Made by a program: the position numbers and the translations under genes. DNA of 64,000 bases from positions 40,001 to 104,000 of the forward strand of contig JAOPHQ010004275.1 of the NCBI GenBank assembly GCA_030340625.1. Direction: 5' to 3'. Positions 49,805 through 63,400 of the stretch are shown here, one piece after another; position 1 is the first letter of the stretch, and the number at the start of each line of letters is the position of its first letter. The stretch is from Merluccius polli (Eukaryota; Chordata; Actinopteri; Gadiformes; Merlucciidae). The notes under the pieces were generated by a model, which was not told where the DNA came from, ran no database searches, and was given only the letters and a program-made list of their open reading frames with translations.

Positions 49805-49855
49805 GTACAGTTAGACGCATACTAGAGTTAGACGCACACCCCCGTGTGTATGCAA

Positions 49856-49897
<42 letters not shown>

Positions 49898-50221
49898 CAG
49901 GGGTGCGCTCATCTGCCTTTATTCCAAGTCTAGCCTGGCTGGCTGTTTTCACTCTGCACATGCATGTGTGGAAAAAAGTTAGAGCGCAAGTATTGACAGT
50001 GTGTATCTGAGTGTGCGCACACACACACACACACACACACGCACACATATATATATGCACACACACACACACACAAGTGAGTGCGATATGTTGTGTGCGT
50101 GTGTATGTGTCTATTTGCATGTGTGTCTATTTATTTGTGTGTGTGTTGGTAATACCTCCAAGGGCAGCCTAACGCTGGCTCTTATCAACAGCCAGCAGTG
50201 AATGTGGGCCTTTGTCTCCAT

Positions 50222-50223
<2 letters not shown>

Positions 50224-50264
<41 letters not shown>
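50224..50264. repeat. Poly-G homopolymer, 41 bases
   Basis: 41 consecutive G. Other long runs: 29 G at 51277-51305, 18 G at 51825-51842, 30 C at 58489-58518. Confidence 0.9.
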
Positions 50265-50266
<2 letters not shown>

Positions 50267-50689
50267 TTATAGGGAGCTTAGGGGCTGCCTTTGACTCCCC
50301 GTCACTCTCGTATACACACTGATAAAAAACCCGGAGAGGGAGACAAAAAAACGTGCAACCTACTAAAAAAGTCGCACTTTACCTCAATACAGCTCCATAG
50401 AGACTGAGCGCACTGCGATAAGTCTCTATACAGTAGAGCTACAGCTCAATATAGCTCCAGTGCTTTGAATCTCTATACAGTAGCATTATATCTCAATATA
50501 GCTTGAGGGTACTGCTATAAATCTCTATACAGTAGCATTATATATCAATATAACCATAGTGTACTTCTATAAATGTCTGTATTTGCTCTTTACCTCAATA
50601 TAGCCATCAAATCTCTATATTCATATTGTGTGTATAGATATATTTTCTTTATAGTTTTTACTTTTTTAAAAACTATTTAAATTTCTACT

Positions 50690-50765
50690 ACTGTCCTGTA
50701 CTTCTGCTGTTACATCCGAATTTCCCGCCTGGGATTCATAAAGTACCATCTCATCTTATCTTATA
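50690..50765 (+). mobile_element. LINE (L2-like) 3' tail
   Basis: AATTTCCCGCCTGGGATTCATAAAG with a following ATCTCATCTTATCTTAT tail. It is the same type as the tails at 8186-8240 and 23441-23516. Quoted in parts: TTTCCCGCCTGGGATT, then CATAAAG. Confidence 0.55.
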
Positions 50766-51274
50766 CAGTTGGGTTATATGTTAATATAGTCTGATGTTGC
50801 TCCTTGAGAAGAACTTTATAAAGCACCACTATATCATACTATATGCAGAGCATACCACTATAAATCTTTACGTAGTCGCTCTATACGTCAGAATAGCCTG
50901 ATGGTACTACTATAGAACTATAAACAGTGCCATGACACCGAAGCAATGTACCGTTGAACCAACCCGATAAAGTATAGCTGTATCACGTAAAAAATGTTGC
51001 TAAATTATTAGCATTAAGTATAATGTACATGTGTTTACATTTTTGTTTTGATTATGGCTGTAAATAATTTCTGTCGAGACACTTCCTAGTACACGGTCCT
51101 AGTAGGCTGTCTAATTTTTCAACAAATGTCTTCATATTATGGCGCTAGCATTTAGGCATAATGGCTCACAGGTGTCTGGGCCAGAGGCTGAAAGGATTTT
51201 CTGCTAGTTTGCAAAAAATGCCTTTTCTTCTCTTTCTCAAGGTTTTCCCTACGTCCCTTTGCTATCGTACATAG

Positions 51275-51308
<34 letters not shown>

Positions 51309-53724
51309 GAGGTTGGGGCAGGGTGCCTTACAGAAGCAGTTTATGAAATGAAAACGTTTTCTTTTCCAATGATGGCAGGCCTATTTTTCAATCTCCTTCG
51401 GCCGCCACCCCGCCCCCTCCTCATCCTCCCCTATCTACCTCCTCCGCCATCAATCCATCTTCCCATCCCCTCATCCTTCTATCCATTATGGGGCTGGCTT
51501 GGCTCCAGACTCCCTCTCACTGTCTCCTCATTATAAAGGCGTTCCTTCATCTTTAATCTATCACTGATTGATGCATATCTTCTCTGAAAAGGAGGGCAGG
51601 GGGAGGGACTTGAATGAAAATAAACTCGATGTTCCTGCAAAACAAATGTTGCCATTTTCAACACTTGTCGGTTGGACTTTTATGACTGTTACTCATTGGA
51701 GGTGTGATGATGTCCCCTACGACGGTCATCTCCTCATTTTTGTTAGATAGATCATCAAACAGGTTATATGGTCTACGATTGGTGTAGTGGCTGATGGACA
51801 ATTATTCGCTCTGTCCACCATTACGGGGGGGGGGGGGGGGGGTGAATCAATTGGAGTTGACGGGAGTGAGTCGCCCGCCTGTCACTTTTCCTTATTTCTC
51901 CTTCTGAGTGATGAAAGGTGTGACAGACTGTGGCGTCGAGAGAACCCCCCTGGAGACTCTCCGTTGCACTTGAAGAAGAGCTTCCTCGCTGTGTATTCTT
52001 ATATTCTTAGAGCTCTGTGGCTTTTTAAAGGCAGCTTAGACAGACTTGGTTGCCCCTGAAAGAAAAAAAAACCCTTCGTACCGTCAATGGAAAGGAAGGA
52101 AGGAAGGAGCAGCGGAACAGGGAGTACGTAAAAGGAGAGCAGGGAAAGGCTGAGTCGAGGTCTCAATGTGAGGACATCCTCCTCTTCTTTCCTTAATGTA
52201 CAATGTCACTATTGATTTATGATGTGGAATATTAAAATATGAACCAGCCATTTAAAAAAACGCATTCCTACAAGGGATATATTTTTTTCTTGCTCACAAA
52301 AAACAAATTAATACAAAAATAAACACAATCTTGTCCAAGTTAGGTGACAAAGCTGGGGGTAGCTTTTAAACGAGTGCAGGCCCTTAAGCTACAACAGTGG
52401 CTGTTATTGGCTTTGGGGAAACCTTTAGGAGACAGTCTACCCCCTCATTGTAAAGAGCTCAACTCTTGTATCCCTGCTCATCTTCATCCCTTTAATCACC
52501 AGCTTGGGGGATTCTCAACATAGGAAAGAGGATGGGTGGGGAGTCAGGGGTGTCCTTTGTTCTGGTGAGGGGTGGATAGACTCATTGGGCCACAGAACAG
52601 CCAATAAACAATAAAAGTACCTTCTTGAGGAAATTACATCTAACACCAAAGAAAAAAAGAAAAGAAAGAAAGAGAGAGAGAGAGAGCAACATAGAGGGTG
52701 TGTGTGTAATGGAAACACAAGAAAGAGAAGAAAGAGAGTTGTATCTCTGTGTAAATGAGTCCTGGGCTGTATGCGTGAAGGTGCACACACAGGAGGCAGT
52801 AAAAGCCAACCGAAACTCAAGACTAAATAGTGTTTTAAAAGAGTGTTTATGTGGTGGTAACTGCCAAAAAAAACTGTTAAGAGCCCCCTTAAAAAAAACT
52901 AAACCAACTGAACTTTGAATGACATTGGGAAATGTTGAGTGAATTTAACATTTAAAGATAATTCAATTGGAGACACTTTTAATTTAAACTACATGGACAT
53001 AGTGAGATACTATTTGGCTACATTGACTTGAATTGTGTAACGCATTCCTTCCCCTCCACCCGACTTTTTTGCTGTGCTCTGCTTTGAAAATAAGCTGAAA
53101 GTCACCTTTCCACCAACTCTGAGAAAGTCCCAAGTCTCCGGGAAACCCCTCCCCTGGCGAGGGTCTTAGTGCACCCCTTAGAGCACGTGTTAGAGCACAC
53201 TGGTGCAAACTTTGGAAGGTCATATTTTTAATGACTGTATTAACTGATAATAAACACACATGCAAATAATACGCTCTTAGCCCAGCATAGAGAACCTAAA
53301 TAACTAAATAAATGAACATTTCCACTGAATCTCTCTGCACCCTCAGAGGCCTGGGTCAGGGCGTGTCGGTTGTAGTCTTGTGTTGGATTGGGTGGAAAGG
53401 CGGCTTTGATGTAATAATGAACAGTATGACACTAATCTCATGGTGGTAATTAGCGGGCAGAAGATAACTGTCGGAGCATTTTCGAAAAGATGAAAAGAAA
53501 ATGGAGGGAAAGCATAACGCAATAACAGAATGAGGACAAGAAGGCAAGGGATGGACTGATGGACAGGGACAAATGGGGGGGTAGATGTCATGGCCCTTTT
53601 CAGATAATCGCATGAAGAACTGTGATGTTCTTTTACTAATGGAGAAATGACCAGTGAGCAAGATGAGAGACAAGGAGATTGAGAGGTGAGATAATGGGGG
53701 GCTCATTGAGGCGTAGGGAGATAC

Positions 53725-53787
53725 AGCAGGTGAGGCCCATGGCTTCTTGTCTATCCTGGAAGCAGGAAGCCATGGGCCTCCACTGGC
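53725..53787. other. miRNA-like hairpin
   Basis: GAGGCCCATGGCTTC (53732-53746) and GAAGCCATGGGCCTC (53766-53780) are perfect inverse copies. Three more pairs (one G-T) narrow the loop to 13 nt, and the stem continues outward with a bulged C and a mismatch to about 24 pairs. No similarity to a miRNA I can name. Confidence 0.5.
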
Positions 53788-53974
53788 GGTTCTGGCACCA
53801 TGACACACACACACACACACACCAGGGGCGCCGGAACTATATGTTTGCCTGCTTCTCCCACATGATTTTAAGTTGCGAATCAATGTATCGCCATGAATAC
53901 CCCTATATATTGCCATTCTCAAATCGTCACCGCTTCACTGTTTAGTTGACCAAGGCAACAGCAATACCATGGAC

Positions 53975-55201
53975 TAGGGTTGTGTACAGAGGACTGAGAA
54001 GCGAGTGGTACCGGTGGCAACATGGTCGGTTCTACCGGGACCGAATGACTCATGACATTTTGTTCGGTGCTTCATTTCGGTTATGCAAAAATCCTCTCAC
54101 CCTCTTGTGGTTGGAAAAGTTGCAGAGAACTTTCCTCTCTACTGCTGTCCAGCTGCAGCCATCATGTCTAAAGTAAAATGCTTGAAAGTATGGCTTTACT
54201 AAAACAAAAATTTTGTGTAAGGGGGGAAATACCTCCAATTTGATGACACTTGACACTGCACAACATAAATATAAGGGCTGACTTGTGGTGAAATGGCGGA
54301 CGGAACAACTGAAGTAAAGGCAATCTGACACTACTTATATCTGCATACGCTACGTTTTAGTTGCATTGAGTATACTACCTGAATAAATCTCATGTCACCA
54401 GGCGATCTAGTAGGCTACCAACCCAGATTGCTTTTCTCAACATACTAAAGAATTTGTATCTGCTTTCATGTCTCCATTATAGACTAAATGAATGAATAAG
54501 CTCACGTTTTTTCTCCCGTTTTCTTCTACTCCACCCCGACCTCTACCCCTACTGCCGATACTTGGTTGTGGTTGAAGCAATACTCAAACTATGGTATTAC
54601 TATGCAATGCACATCATTACAATAGCGTTTGCCTGTTCCCAAATAAAATGATGCTGATTTCACTTTACCTCTTCAGTGAACATGCTTCTCTCTTTCTTAT
54701 TTCCCAAGTGTTGATCGTTTCTTTCACGGAGATTTCCAAACAAATGCACGTGTTGTGTTGTTTGTGGTCGCTAGGCTGAGGAAAGGGAATGTGATCTGGT
54801 TTGTCTTTGCGATAGCGGCGCAAAAATAACACCACTTCGAAACGCTAGGTGGAAAAAGTTGAAAAGTTGTCTACAGCCACTATAAGTTATGCTATAATTT
54901 ATTATTACAAAAAATGGAAAGAGTAACTGAAACTATAAACAAAGACTATTTTTTTATAACCTACAGTGCCAATTTTATTTGTTTAAATAGGTCTATACTT
55001 TTTCGCAAAGCCCAAGTTGCTCATGTCTTCCTAAATAATTTATCATTAAAAATGTAATAATTTTAACAATTGAATCAGTTGTTTGGTCTTTATTTTAAAG
55101 AAGGTGTCATATCGATTTTGGAACCGTTCAGGAACCAGCATCGTTTTACAGGAATCGAAATCGAACCGCAATCGAAATATTTCAAACTATACCCAACACT
55201 A
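53975..55201. mobile_element. Non-autonomous hAT-like element (1.2 kb) with 8-bp target duplication
   Basis: Left TAGGGTTGTGTACAG, right ATACCCAACACTA (inverse of TAGTGTTGGGTAT). Flanks CCATGGAC (53967-53974) and CCGTGGAC (55202-55209) differ at one base. No transposase frame. Confidence 0.75.
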
Positions 55202-58128
55202 CCGTGGACAAAAATAAATCATACTTGAGTGCAACTTTCTTTACATGACAGCTTAGCATTTAACACAATGTATGCCGATCAGATGCAGACACGGAGGGAC
55301 GGACATTATAGTTCAGGTACCGGTATTTGCAAAACTATAGCCTTACTGTCTAGAGTTATAGGCTACTGTTTACGTAGCGTACCCCTTTCCCCAAATGAAA
55401 TGTTTTGAAAATAAATTGCTTATTCCGTTTATTGTTGTTCATATTCTCTTATTCTCTCTTGTTGTGAAAATATGGAGAGCCCATCGTCAATGGAGGTAAT
55501 TATTGTTATCAATGAACTACTGTGAAACAACATATAGCCTAATATTAAAACTCTTGTGCTACACTTTTCAGGGTAGCTTTAGAAAGACTAGTCGAGTATG
55601 AAGATGAAGGCAGGACGTGATCTATTCTACACACAGTAATTTACTAACGCTTGCTTACTTTTTACCACAAATCTTAAATGTTTGCAAATTAATTTCTTGC
55701 TCTGTTTATTTTCCTTAATTGTCTGAATCTAATCTAAATTCACCATGGTCAGTGTCATGGCTTGATAAATATGAATGCATATGAAGTTCAGATGACAACA
55801 TATTACACATTGATTTAGCCTTACTTTAAGAATGACAATATGGAGAGATCATCTTGAGATGTAGTTGATTCTTTTTATTTAAATCAATACAGCGAAACAA
55901 CTTCAACTCCTAGTCTGTCACAGAACAGACTAGGAGGTAGTAGTGCTTATATGCTAGCTCAATGCTTTAAATAGAGGCAGACAAAAGAGTTAGAACTTCT
56001 ACATTTTGCACTTCTGAAAGGATTCTGGCACCCCTGATACACACACACACACCTCTAAGCTACAAGACTTCTTACCTTCCATTAATTTCTCTTGCGTGTG
56101 TTCTGCATGTTGTTCTTCTCTGGAGAATGGGTGTGAGTGAGGGGTGGTGGTGGAGTGGGGCATGGGTGGGGGGTGAAGATATAGTGTTTGTAGTCAGCCA
56201 AAAACCTGTAACACAAAAGGAAACACAGAGGCGAGAACAGTGAGTACACTGTTCCAACAGAATCAAGTGGTCTCAATGCTGTACCAGACATGGATTACCA
56301 ATGATGACACAATAAAATAATAAATAACAATGTTAGCAGATTTAATCATCTAAAGCCACTTATACAAAATAAGACAATTAGAGACAAAGCAACAAATTAA
56401 CAGGTGTTATTCACTCCAGTGAGATTGTCCATGCACAGTTGAGTTCACTTTGGCAAACTTCATGTGGCACAGACATTTGTGTCTTTAGTTTTAACTGGCA
56501 TACTGTTGTAAAAAGGACCTTATCTTGCCAATAAAGTTTTTTTTTTCCTCAGTGAGGGGTGCTTAGAACGTTTACATCGCATTTATGTAATTGCTTACAG
56601 CTGCACAAAAAACACACAAACTTCTAGTCTCTCATTGGAGCCCACAGCTGCACGGACAAAGGCAGGGACGAGGGTTAGGCAAATATTACACAATAGACAG
56701 TCAACAACAAAGACCCCCCGTCCCAACTCCACCCGGTCCAAACTAACTTAGAGAACACACGCTCAAACATTCACTGTAGAGTGGGCTACAGTGGCACTGT
56801 GAACCCTTGTGTGTGCATGTGCATGTGAACAACGCTATAGAAATGTGTGTGTAAGACACTGACCGGCACAGCTTGTCGCCTATGCTATTCTCCTCTATAC
56901 CCCCACCACACACACACACACACACCTACCCTAATTTTTAATCTCCATTCTGAGCGATAAACCCCTGGCGTTCGCTCACACAGTGAAACACTTCATCACG
57001 CCCCTCGGTTGCCAGATCCATCCCATAACCCCCCCACCCCCCAACTCAGAGGAGGACAAACACAGTGCTCCTTTGTCTGCCCTCTCACCCCCTCGCTCTG
57101 TCTGGGCGTGCACCGGCTGGCTGCAGGGCATGTCTTTACACGGACCAGGGCAGACTGGGGGAGAGGGGGGGTTAAAGAGATGGAGAGAGGGAAAGAAAAA
57201 AAAAAAAAAGAGGTAGGGGTCTTGGCGGATTTTTTTTACATGCTCTTCTTTTAGTTTTTTTCTTCTTCTCTCTATCCAATTTCTGCACTTTTCTGTCAAC
57301 TCAGCACCACGTGGGAGGGTGCTGGTGTGTGTGGTGGGAGGGGTCGGGGGTTAAGAGTGGGGGAGGGGGCTTGCATCACGCCACTGCAAGCATGCGGTGG
57401 CGTGATCCCCCCCATGTGTAAATCCACTGACTGTAGCAAAACATTCACATATGTATCTGCTAGATATACACATAGACAATGTGTTGACTTTTTAAAGTCT
57501 AAATTACTTTACTATATTTGAGATATTTAAGTTTATGTTTGAGATAAGGTTTATTTTGGGGGGGAAATATATACAAAAATATACAGATAAACCGCCATCC
57601 ATAAAAAAAATATGGACCATGAACCATGATATACAGTATATATACATACATACATGCATGTATACACTTTTTCAGCTCAAGCACCCACACATGCCCAAGC
57701 AAAATTAATTCACTGTTTTTCTAGGAGAGTGTTTGAGTCTTTGCGTTCGCATGTCTCGCCAGTGCCTGATGTGTGGCGGAGATAGGACGAAAGACAGTGA
57801 AAAATGTGTGTGTGTGTGTGAGTGTCTGTATGCACGAGAAGGCGAGAGTGTGTGATAGCATGTGATGAAGCTAGTATACTTGCTTCTCTGCTCCAGAAGA
57901 CTGTGAAGAGTCCCTGCTGGGCCATGCTTCGCTTCATCAATAGGACAAAAAAAACAACACTCTTGCCACCACCATTAGTATAGAGTGGTAGTCTGTGTGT
58001 GTTGTGTGTGTGTGTGTAAAAGGGGACTCAAGGAGAAGGTCGCCGAAATAATGTAAACTTTGAAGGGAACTAGCACAATGCCGAGCTAACGTGTTGTGTT
58101 AAGAATTAGCGGGAGGGGAGCCGCCCAA

Positions 58129-58131
<3 letters not shown>
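55202..58131. other. Intergenic, no gene seen
   Basis: Unique AT-rich DNA with short CA tracts (about 56041, 56907), an inverted CACTGCAAGCATGCGGTGGCGTG patch near 57380-57402 and TG tracts near 57800 and 58000. No exon recognised. Confidence 0.5.

Positions 58132-58172
<41 letters not shown>
58132..58172. repeat. AT microsatellite
   Basis: About 20 AT repeats; the tract resumes at 58762-58788 after the inserted element. Confidence 0.9.
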
Positions 58173-58175
<3 letters not shown>

Positions 58176-58487
58176 TGGTGGACCGTTATCGGCGTTAACG
58201 CGCTGCGATAACGCGAGACTCTTATCGAGCGATACAAAAATTAACGCCGTAAATCTATTCTCAAAGTTGGGTTGGGAGCTGGGTCTATACCGGATTTCCA
58301 CCAAGGAAGGTAAGCGCCGCGGAACGGCTGCGCCCTCTGCCCGGCGACCCCCCCGTCGGTCGTAGGTCTGGGCAGTGGCGCCTTAATGCACGGGCTTACC
58401 TGGGCTTCAGCCCGGGGCCTCGGCCCTCTTAAAAAATGTATATTTAAAAAAAGATGATAAACGTCCGTATTCGCGGTGTCATTACTG

Positions 58488-58519
<32 letters not shown>

Positions 58520-58761
58520 TCGACAATCGCGCACCTCTCCCCCTCCGGTCAACAATCGCGCACCTCTCCCCCGCCGGTCAACAATCGCGCACCACCCCCC
58601 GTCAACAATCGCGCAGACTTATTTGTAGTCATTATTTAGGTAGCACACACATATTATGAATGCATTCGACAAAATTCAAATGAGCCATTTTAATCTAGAT
58701 TAATTCCAAGATTACAGTTAGATTAATCTAGATTAAAGAAATGAATCTATGCCCACCACTA
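58173..58761. mobile_element. hAT-like miniature element inserted in an AT microsatellite
   Basis: Ends TAGTGGTGGACCG and (reversed) TAGTGGTGGGCATAG; ATATATAT flanks both sides. Internally it carries a C-rich segment (about 58372-58640) beginning CAGTGGCGCCTTAATGC that holds the same GTCGACAATCGCGCA units as the element at 15724-16078, so a second element is probably nested here. Confidence 0.7.
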
Positions 58762-58802
<41 letters not shown>

Positions 58803-58811
58803 TATATATTT

Positions 58812-59463
58812 TAGGGCTGTCAAAATTAGCGCGCTAATAATGCGTTAACGCAATCTTATTTTCTTATTTTATCTTGATTAAGAAAAAATGACGCATTAAC
58901 GCACACAAGCTCTGTGTTCGTCAATCGACTTATCAGCCTAAAAAAAAAACCATGTTGTCGACGGTTGAACTACTGAAGGTATTGTGTGTATAAAATATGC
59001 TTTTTAATAAACTATCTGTACACTTACGAAGTTGTCAATGCCTCGTTTTATATGTTAAGACCCTCATTATACTACCAAAGAAGTGTCAGGCTATTTATAG
59101 CCTTGTAAGTGCTTTAAAAAAGCGATTTATTTTTTACCAGGTGTGATGCCCGTAGCACTCAAACGTTTAGCAGTTTGGTAGAATCGGCTAAAAACAGCGA
59201 ACTTAACTTTGCGTCATATCGGCTTTTTTTTGCTCCATGGAACGTTGGAACTCGTTCTCATACTAAACATCCCAGAACCAGTTTACACCGGAGTTCTCCT
59301 TATTTGGTATGAATGACAATGTGTCATTCCATTTGATTATCTTATTTAACTTCAATGGGAGTGGATTTAAAATGGAATTTAAAAACTGCGATTAATCGTG
59401 AGTTAACTCGCCAATACTATGCGATTAATCAGTTTAAAAAATTAATTGTCATCGACAGCCCTA
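58812..59463. mobile_element. hAT-like miniature element with palindromic interior
   Basis: TAGGGCTGTCAAAATTA at the left and GTCATCGACAGCCCTA at the right; flanks ATATATTT and ATATATAT differ at one base. Repeated GCGTTAACGC palindromes occur near the left end. Followed by a GA tract. Confidence 0.75.
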
Positions 59464-59475
59464 ATATATATATAC

Positions 59476-59479
<4 letters not shown>

Positions 59480-59528
<49 letters not shown>
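59480..59528. repeat. GA microsatellite
   Basis: About 24 GA repeats immediately beyond the element at 58812-59463. Confidence 0.95.
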
Positions 59529-59530
<2 letters not shown>

Positions 59531-59751
59531 AACGCAGGTGTCATAGATGGAGTACGAAGGAGATTTTACAAGTAGCAGTACTTTTGAGACACGTATCACT
59601 GCCAATCTGAAGAGTCAATGAGTGGGTGTCTAGTGTGAAAACCACAAACACCATCCATCATAGTGTTTTCAAAGCACACAACATAGCTTCTGGAGTTTCT
59701 GTTGAGTCATTTCCTGGTAATTGTACTCGTATGTACTCTTGAGGTATGGAG

Positions 59752-60415
59752 TAGTGGTGCAACGGAACGTTGTTGATCCATGATCCGTAAAACCCGCCCC
59801 CCCCACGGTTCGGCACGCATGTGAACCGCAGATTAATTGCAAAGTTTGCCATCGTAGAGTGGAATACAGTTTTACTGCCGCTGTTACTTTTTAAAGTAAT
59901 AATTCCCTAATTTGGTGCAGTTGAAAAAAAAAAGCTATAGCTAGCAGTAGCGGAGGAGCAGAAGAACTTGAAAAGCCTCCCGCGTCATTTAAGTCGCATG
60001 TATCCGTCCCTGTAAAATATAATAATGGAAGAAGGGTGGTGGACAACCAACCGTTACGGTATGTAGGCATTGTGCCACGAGAGTCGCATGAGAATGGCAA
60101 TACATCGAGCCACACATTTGAAGCAACATCGTTGCGGTGTGTCCGTGACGGGAGCCAATACAACTTCTCCCCACGGCATTTAAGCTTTATTTAAGCTAAA
60201 CTTTTATTTAAACATTGGACATCTTGAATCTTATTTTCATTTAAGACCATGGCAAACGTTCCTGGTTTTAAGTGTTCTTTAAGGTCTTTAATTAATAAAT
60301 GGAAATAGTTATATTTGTGCCCTATTTTCTTTGCTGATCCGAAAAATGATAACATCCGTGACTCAAAACCGTGATCCGATCCGAACTATGAGTTTTGTGA
60401 TCCATTGCACCCCTA
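59752..60415. mobile_element. hAT-like miniature element (664 bp) with 8-bp target duplication
   Basis: TAGTGGTGCAACGGA at the left and TCCATTGCACCCCTA at the right. Flanks GTATGGAG (59744-59751) and GTACGGAG (60416-60423) differ at one base. No coding capacity. Confidence 0.8.
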
Positions 60416-63400
60416 GTACGGAGCATTACATTGTGAAATGGGAGTGTGTCTGTTGCTATGCATGTGCAATGTATAGGCCTACAGTATGAAAGTCTGAAAC
60501 TAATTGATAAATACAAATATCTATTTGGTTTATAATTTAGTAATTAAATAAGGCATTCACCAAAGCTTGAAAATACAAATGTTTGAAAAAGTTATTCAAA
60601 GTCACAATAAACGTAGTGATCAAAGTGAATGGAATCATGGTTTGCCCCAGTCTTTCACTCATAGCAGGCAGTTGGGGCTGGGTTTATTTTGTCGCTGGGA
60701 ATAAGGAATGCATGCTATTTCCTGATGTTGCCAAACTGCCACATGGCTTATGCAATGGGACCCAGGCCTGTTCGCCTCGGCAGTTATCTTTCAGCACTGA
60801 TAACAGTAAATTCAAAGTGTGGCCTTTTTTTAATAACTGATAATATTTTACAGTGCATTTAACAATTCCCCATCAGCCATGATGTGCTGATGCAGTCAAA
60901 TTTCAGATTTCCTAATAGAAACTTGTCTTACTTTTAATCAATAAGGTAACTTCATCTACCTATACTCAAACTTAATAGCTAGAAAACATGAGGACTTTGA
61001 TGCAAAAATGAAGACCGTATTGTAATAATTTAAAATCAAAATCTATTGTAGATTTCAAGGATAAAGGCACTTATGTTCTTAACTAGTTGTGGTTAATTGT
61101 TGCATGTCCCATCAAGGAAAATGTTCCGTCACTGTTGATGGACAATAAAGTTTTCTAATCTAATCTCATAAAACAACAAACACAAACACAAAGTGTTTCG
61201 GGACCATGTCGGCCCTAATGCTGTGATTGTACTGTGTGCATAGTGTTGGCTGACACAGTACCAAGGTCTGACAAAGGAGTCTTTGGAGGCCCCCAGGGGC
61301 CAGATGACATGCGCTCCTTAAGCACAGCCAGACATAATCTACCTCCCCAGCCCACCCTCCACAAACAAACCCACTGCAGAGTGGGGGGTGGAGGGGACCT
61401 ATTCAGGGAACATTAGGGAGGTGATGGGGTACGAGAGAGGTGGAGTGCGGAGGGGGGGTGGTCTCAAGGGACTTGCCCCACTTGGCCGTCCTAATCAACC
61501 GACACCTCCCCTCCACCTTGTCTGCTTTTCCCTCCTCACTACCCAGACCAATCTGGGATCGTTTCATTTATTAATTTTTATGAGGGGGGGGGGGTGTTGG
61601 ACAGGCGAGGGGGGCAGAAGAGATGTGTGTGTGCTCACATCAACAAAGAAGAGATGTGTGTGTGCTCACGCCAACAAAACACCACATGCCCAGGGAGTTT
61701 TACACCCTTAATTCGTCCATCTTCTCGGCACCAATATTAAAACAAGCAGCAGCACGTTCTGGTGGGCTCCAGCAACGGCCTCCTCCTCGTCAACCCCCCC
61801 CCTCCCCCCTTTCTCTTAACAGACTGGCACGTTCCATAAAGCATGCCCCGCAATCTAGAGTGATGAGCGGGACCCATTGTCTTGTTATATTGTCTTCAAT
61901 TAGGCAGGAGGTGATCGGAGACAATGGGAGGCGCATTTTGTAATCACTGGAGCTACTCAAACCCACGCTGGGTTGCAGAACTTCATTACGCTCAATGGTC
62001 CCCACTTGGTGATAAAAACACAAAATGCGTGTGTGTTCGTCTTCCATACGGGAGGGATTTTGAGCAAAACCGAGTATTCAGAGCCGGGGAGATAAAGAAG
62101 AGTTTCAGATGCTGTTGTTGTGCTGAATCCAGATAGAGTTTAGCAGTGAGTTTATCTTTTAATCTACGCCGTGAGTAAACAAGCTGGTCGTATCGAGAGA
62201 GATTGCACCGGATCTTGTATCTTGTTGTTGCAGTTTGTTTTTTTCTCCACTGCCTCTTCTTCTCGAAGGCACTCTTTGGCAATTTAGTGCCATGTCTGAA
62301 GAGTATGCTGCTTTAGGTAAAATTCTTCTTTGGGAAGATAAATGTACAACCGCAAAGTGAAGTCGTGACACCCTTTCATCTTCACTGCATAAATATTTTA
62401 GGAGCTTAGCGGTGAGAACAGAGGACTAGTGCAGTACAATTGTCAGTTCAGACTGTCAAAAAGAGACTTCTTCACCAAAAAGACTTGACAGAACATTATC
62501 TAAATTTACCTGGAAAGCATTCAGCTGAGAAATGAGTAATGCACTTTTGGAGGGGGCCGGCTTTATTTGAGAGATAGTCTTACATCGTGGCTTTTTAGAC
62601 TCTGATGAGACTCAGCCCAGACAAAGCAATATAATCGTGCAAATGGTTTCTTTCATCTGGTATTGTGGCGGCATTAACCTCCAACCCCCCTCCCCCCAGC
62701 ATCAATCTCTCCTGACCTCAGCGTTCCCTCCCCTACACCTCCATCATTCCCTGGTTCTTTGCTAATCTTTGGCAGACATGTGCGCATACAATGACACATT
62801 GTAACACCGAGTCTGCCAGGATTATAGAAAACGTCCTCCAATTGTGTGAATGGCCACGAGGTAGGAGCCCTCATCCATGGAAGATGATGAGAGCGGGATT
62901 GACCCAAAGCTGTATCGCCCGCCCCCCCCCCCCCCCCTCAAGCTTTTGCGTGCGCAACACACACACACACAGACACACAGACACACACACACACACAGTA
63001 GGGTTTATAGTGTGCCTTTAAATGTTGTTTATCCATTCACCTCTTCACTTGCACGTATTAAGGGAATTACCAGCTCAGTGCAGAAACGTTTTGGCTTCAT
63101 TGCATTTGAAGATTACATCTGTCCATGCTGGGTGCCAGTCGGAGGTATATCTGTTTCGTTGGGGCCGCCCTGGGGGCCCCAAAAAAAACATAGCTGTGAG
63201 CCCCCACACACACTCTTATCAGATCCTAGCAGACATGGAGAGATGACAGCCATGCCAACCCAAAGCCTTTGATTTTCCACAAGTACATTGTGTTGCCTTC
63301 ACGCAGCTTTATTGATTGCTGACAGTTCATGTTGTCTTGCTCGTCCACGATGGGTTCTTCAAGTCATGTGACCTCCCAGGTGAAGTCCCACACAGGTTCG

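Larger units (their letters stand above)
49805..53974. other. Intergenic, no gene seen
   Basis: CA tracts at 49858-49896 and 50019-50075, a 41-base poly-G at 50224-50264, imperfect repeats of CTCTATACAGTAG with CTCAATATAGC (about 50385-50620), an L2-like tail at 50690-50765, poly-G at 51277-51305 and 51825-51842, and a long hairpin at 53725-53787. Confidence 0.5.

Noticed and set aside
60583..60840. 85-codon frame with hydrophobic segment
   Set aside because: No homologous pattern, no splice or promoter context; likely chance.
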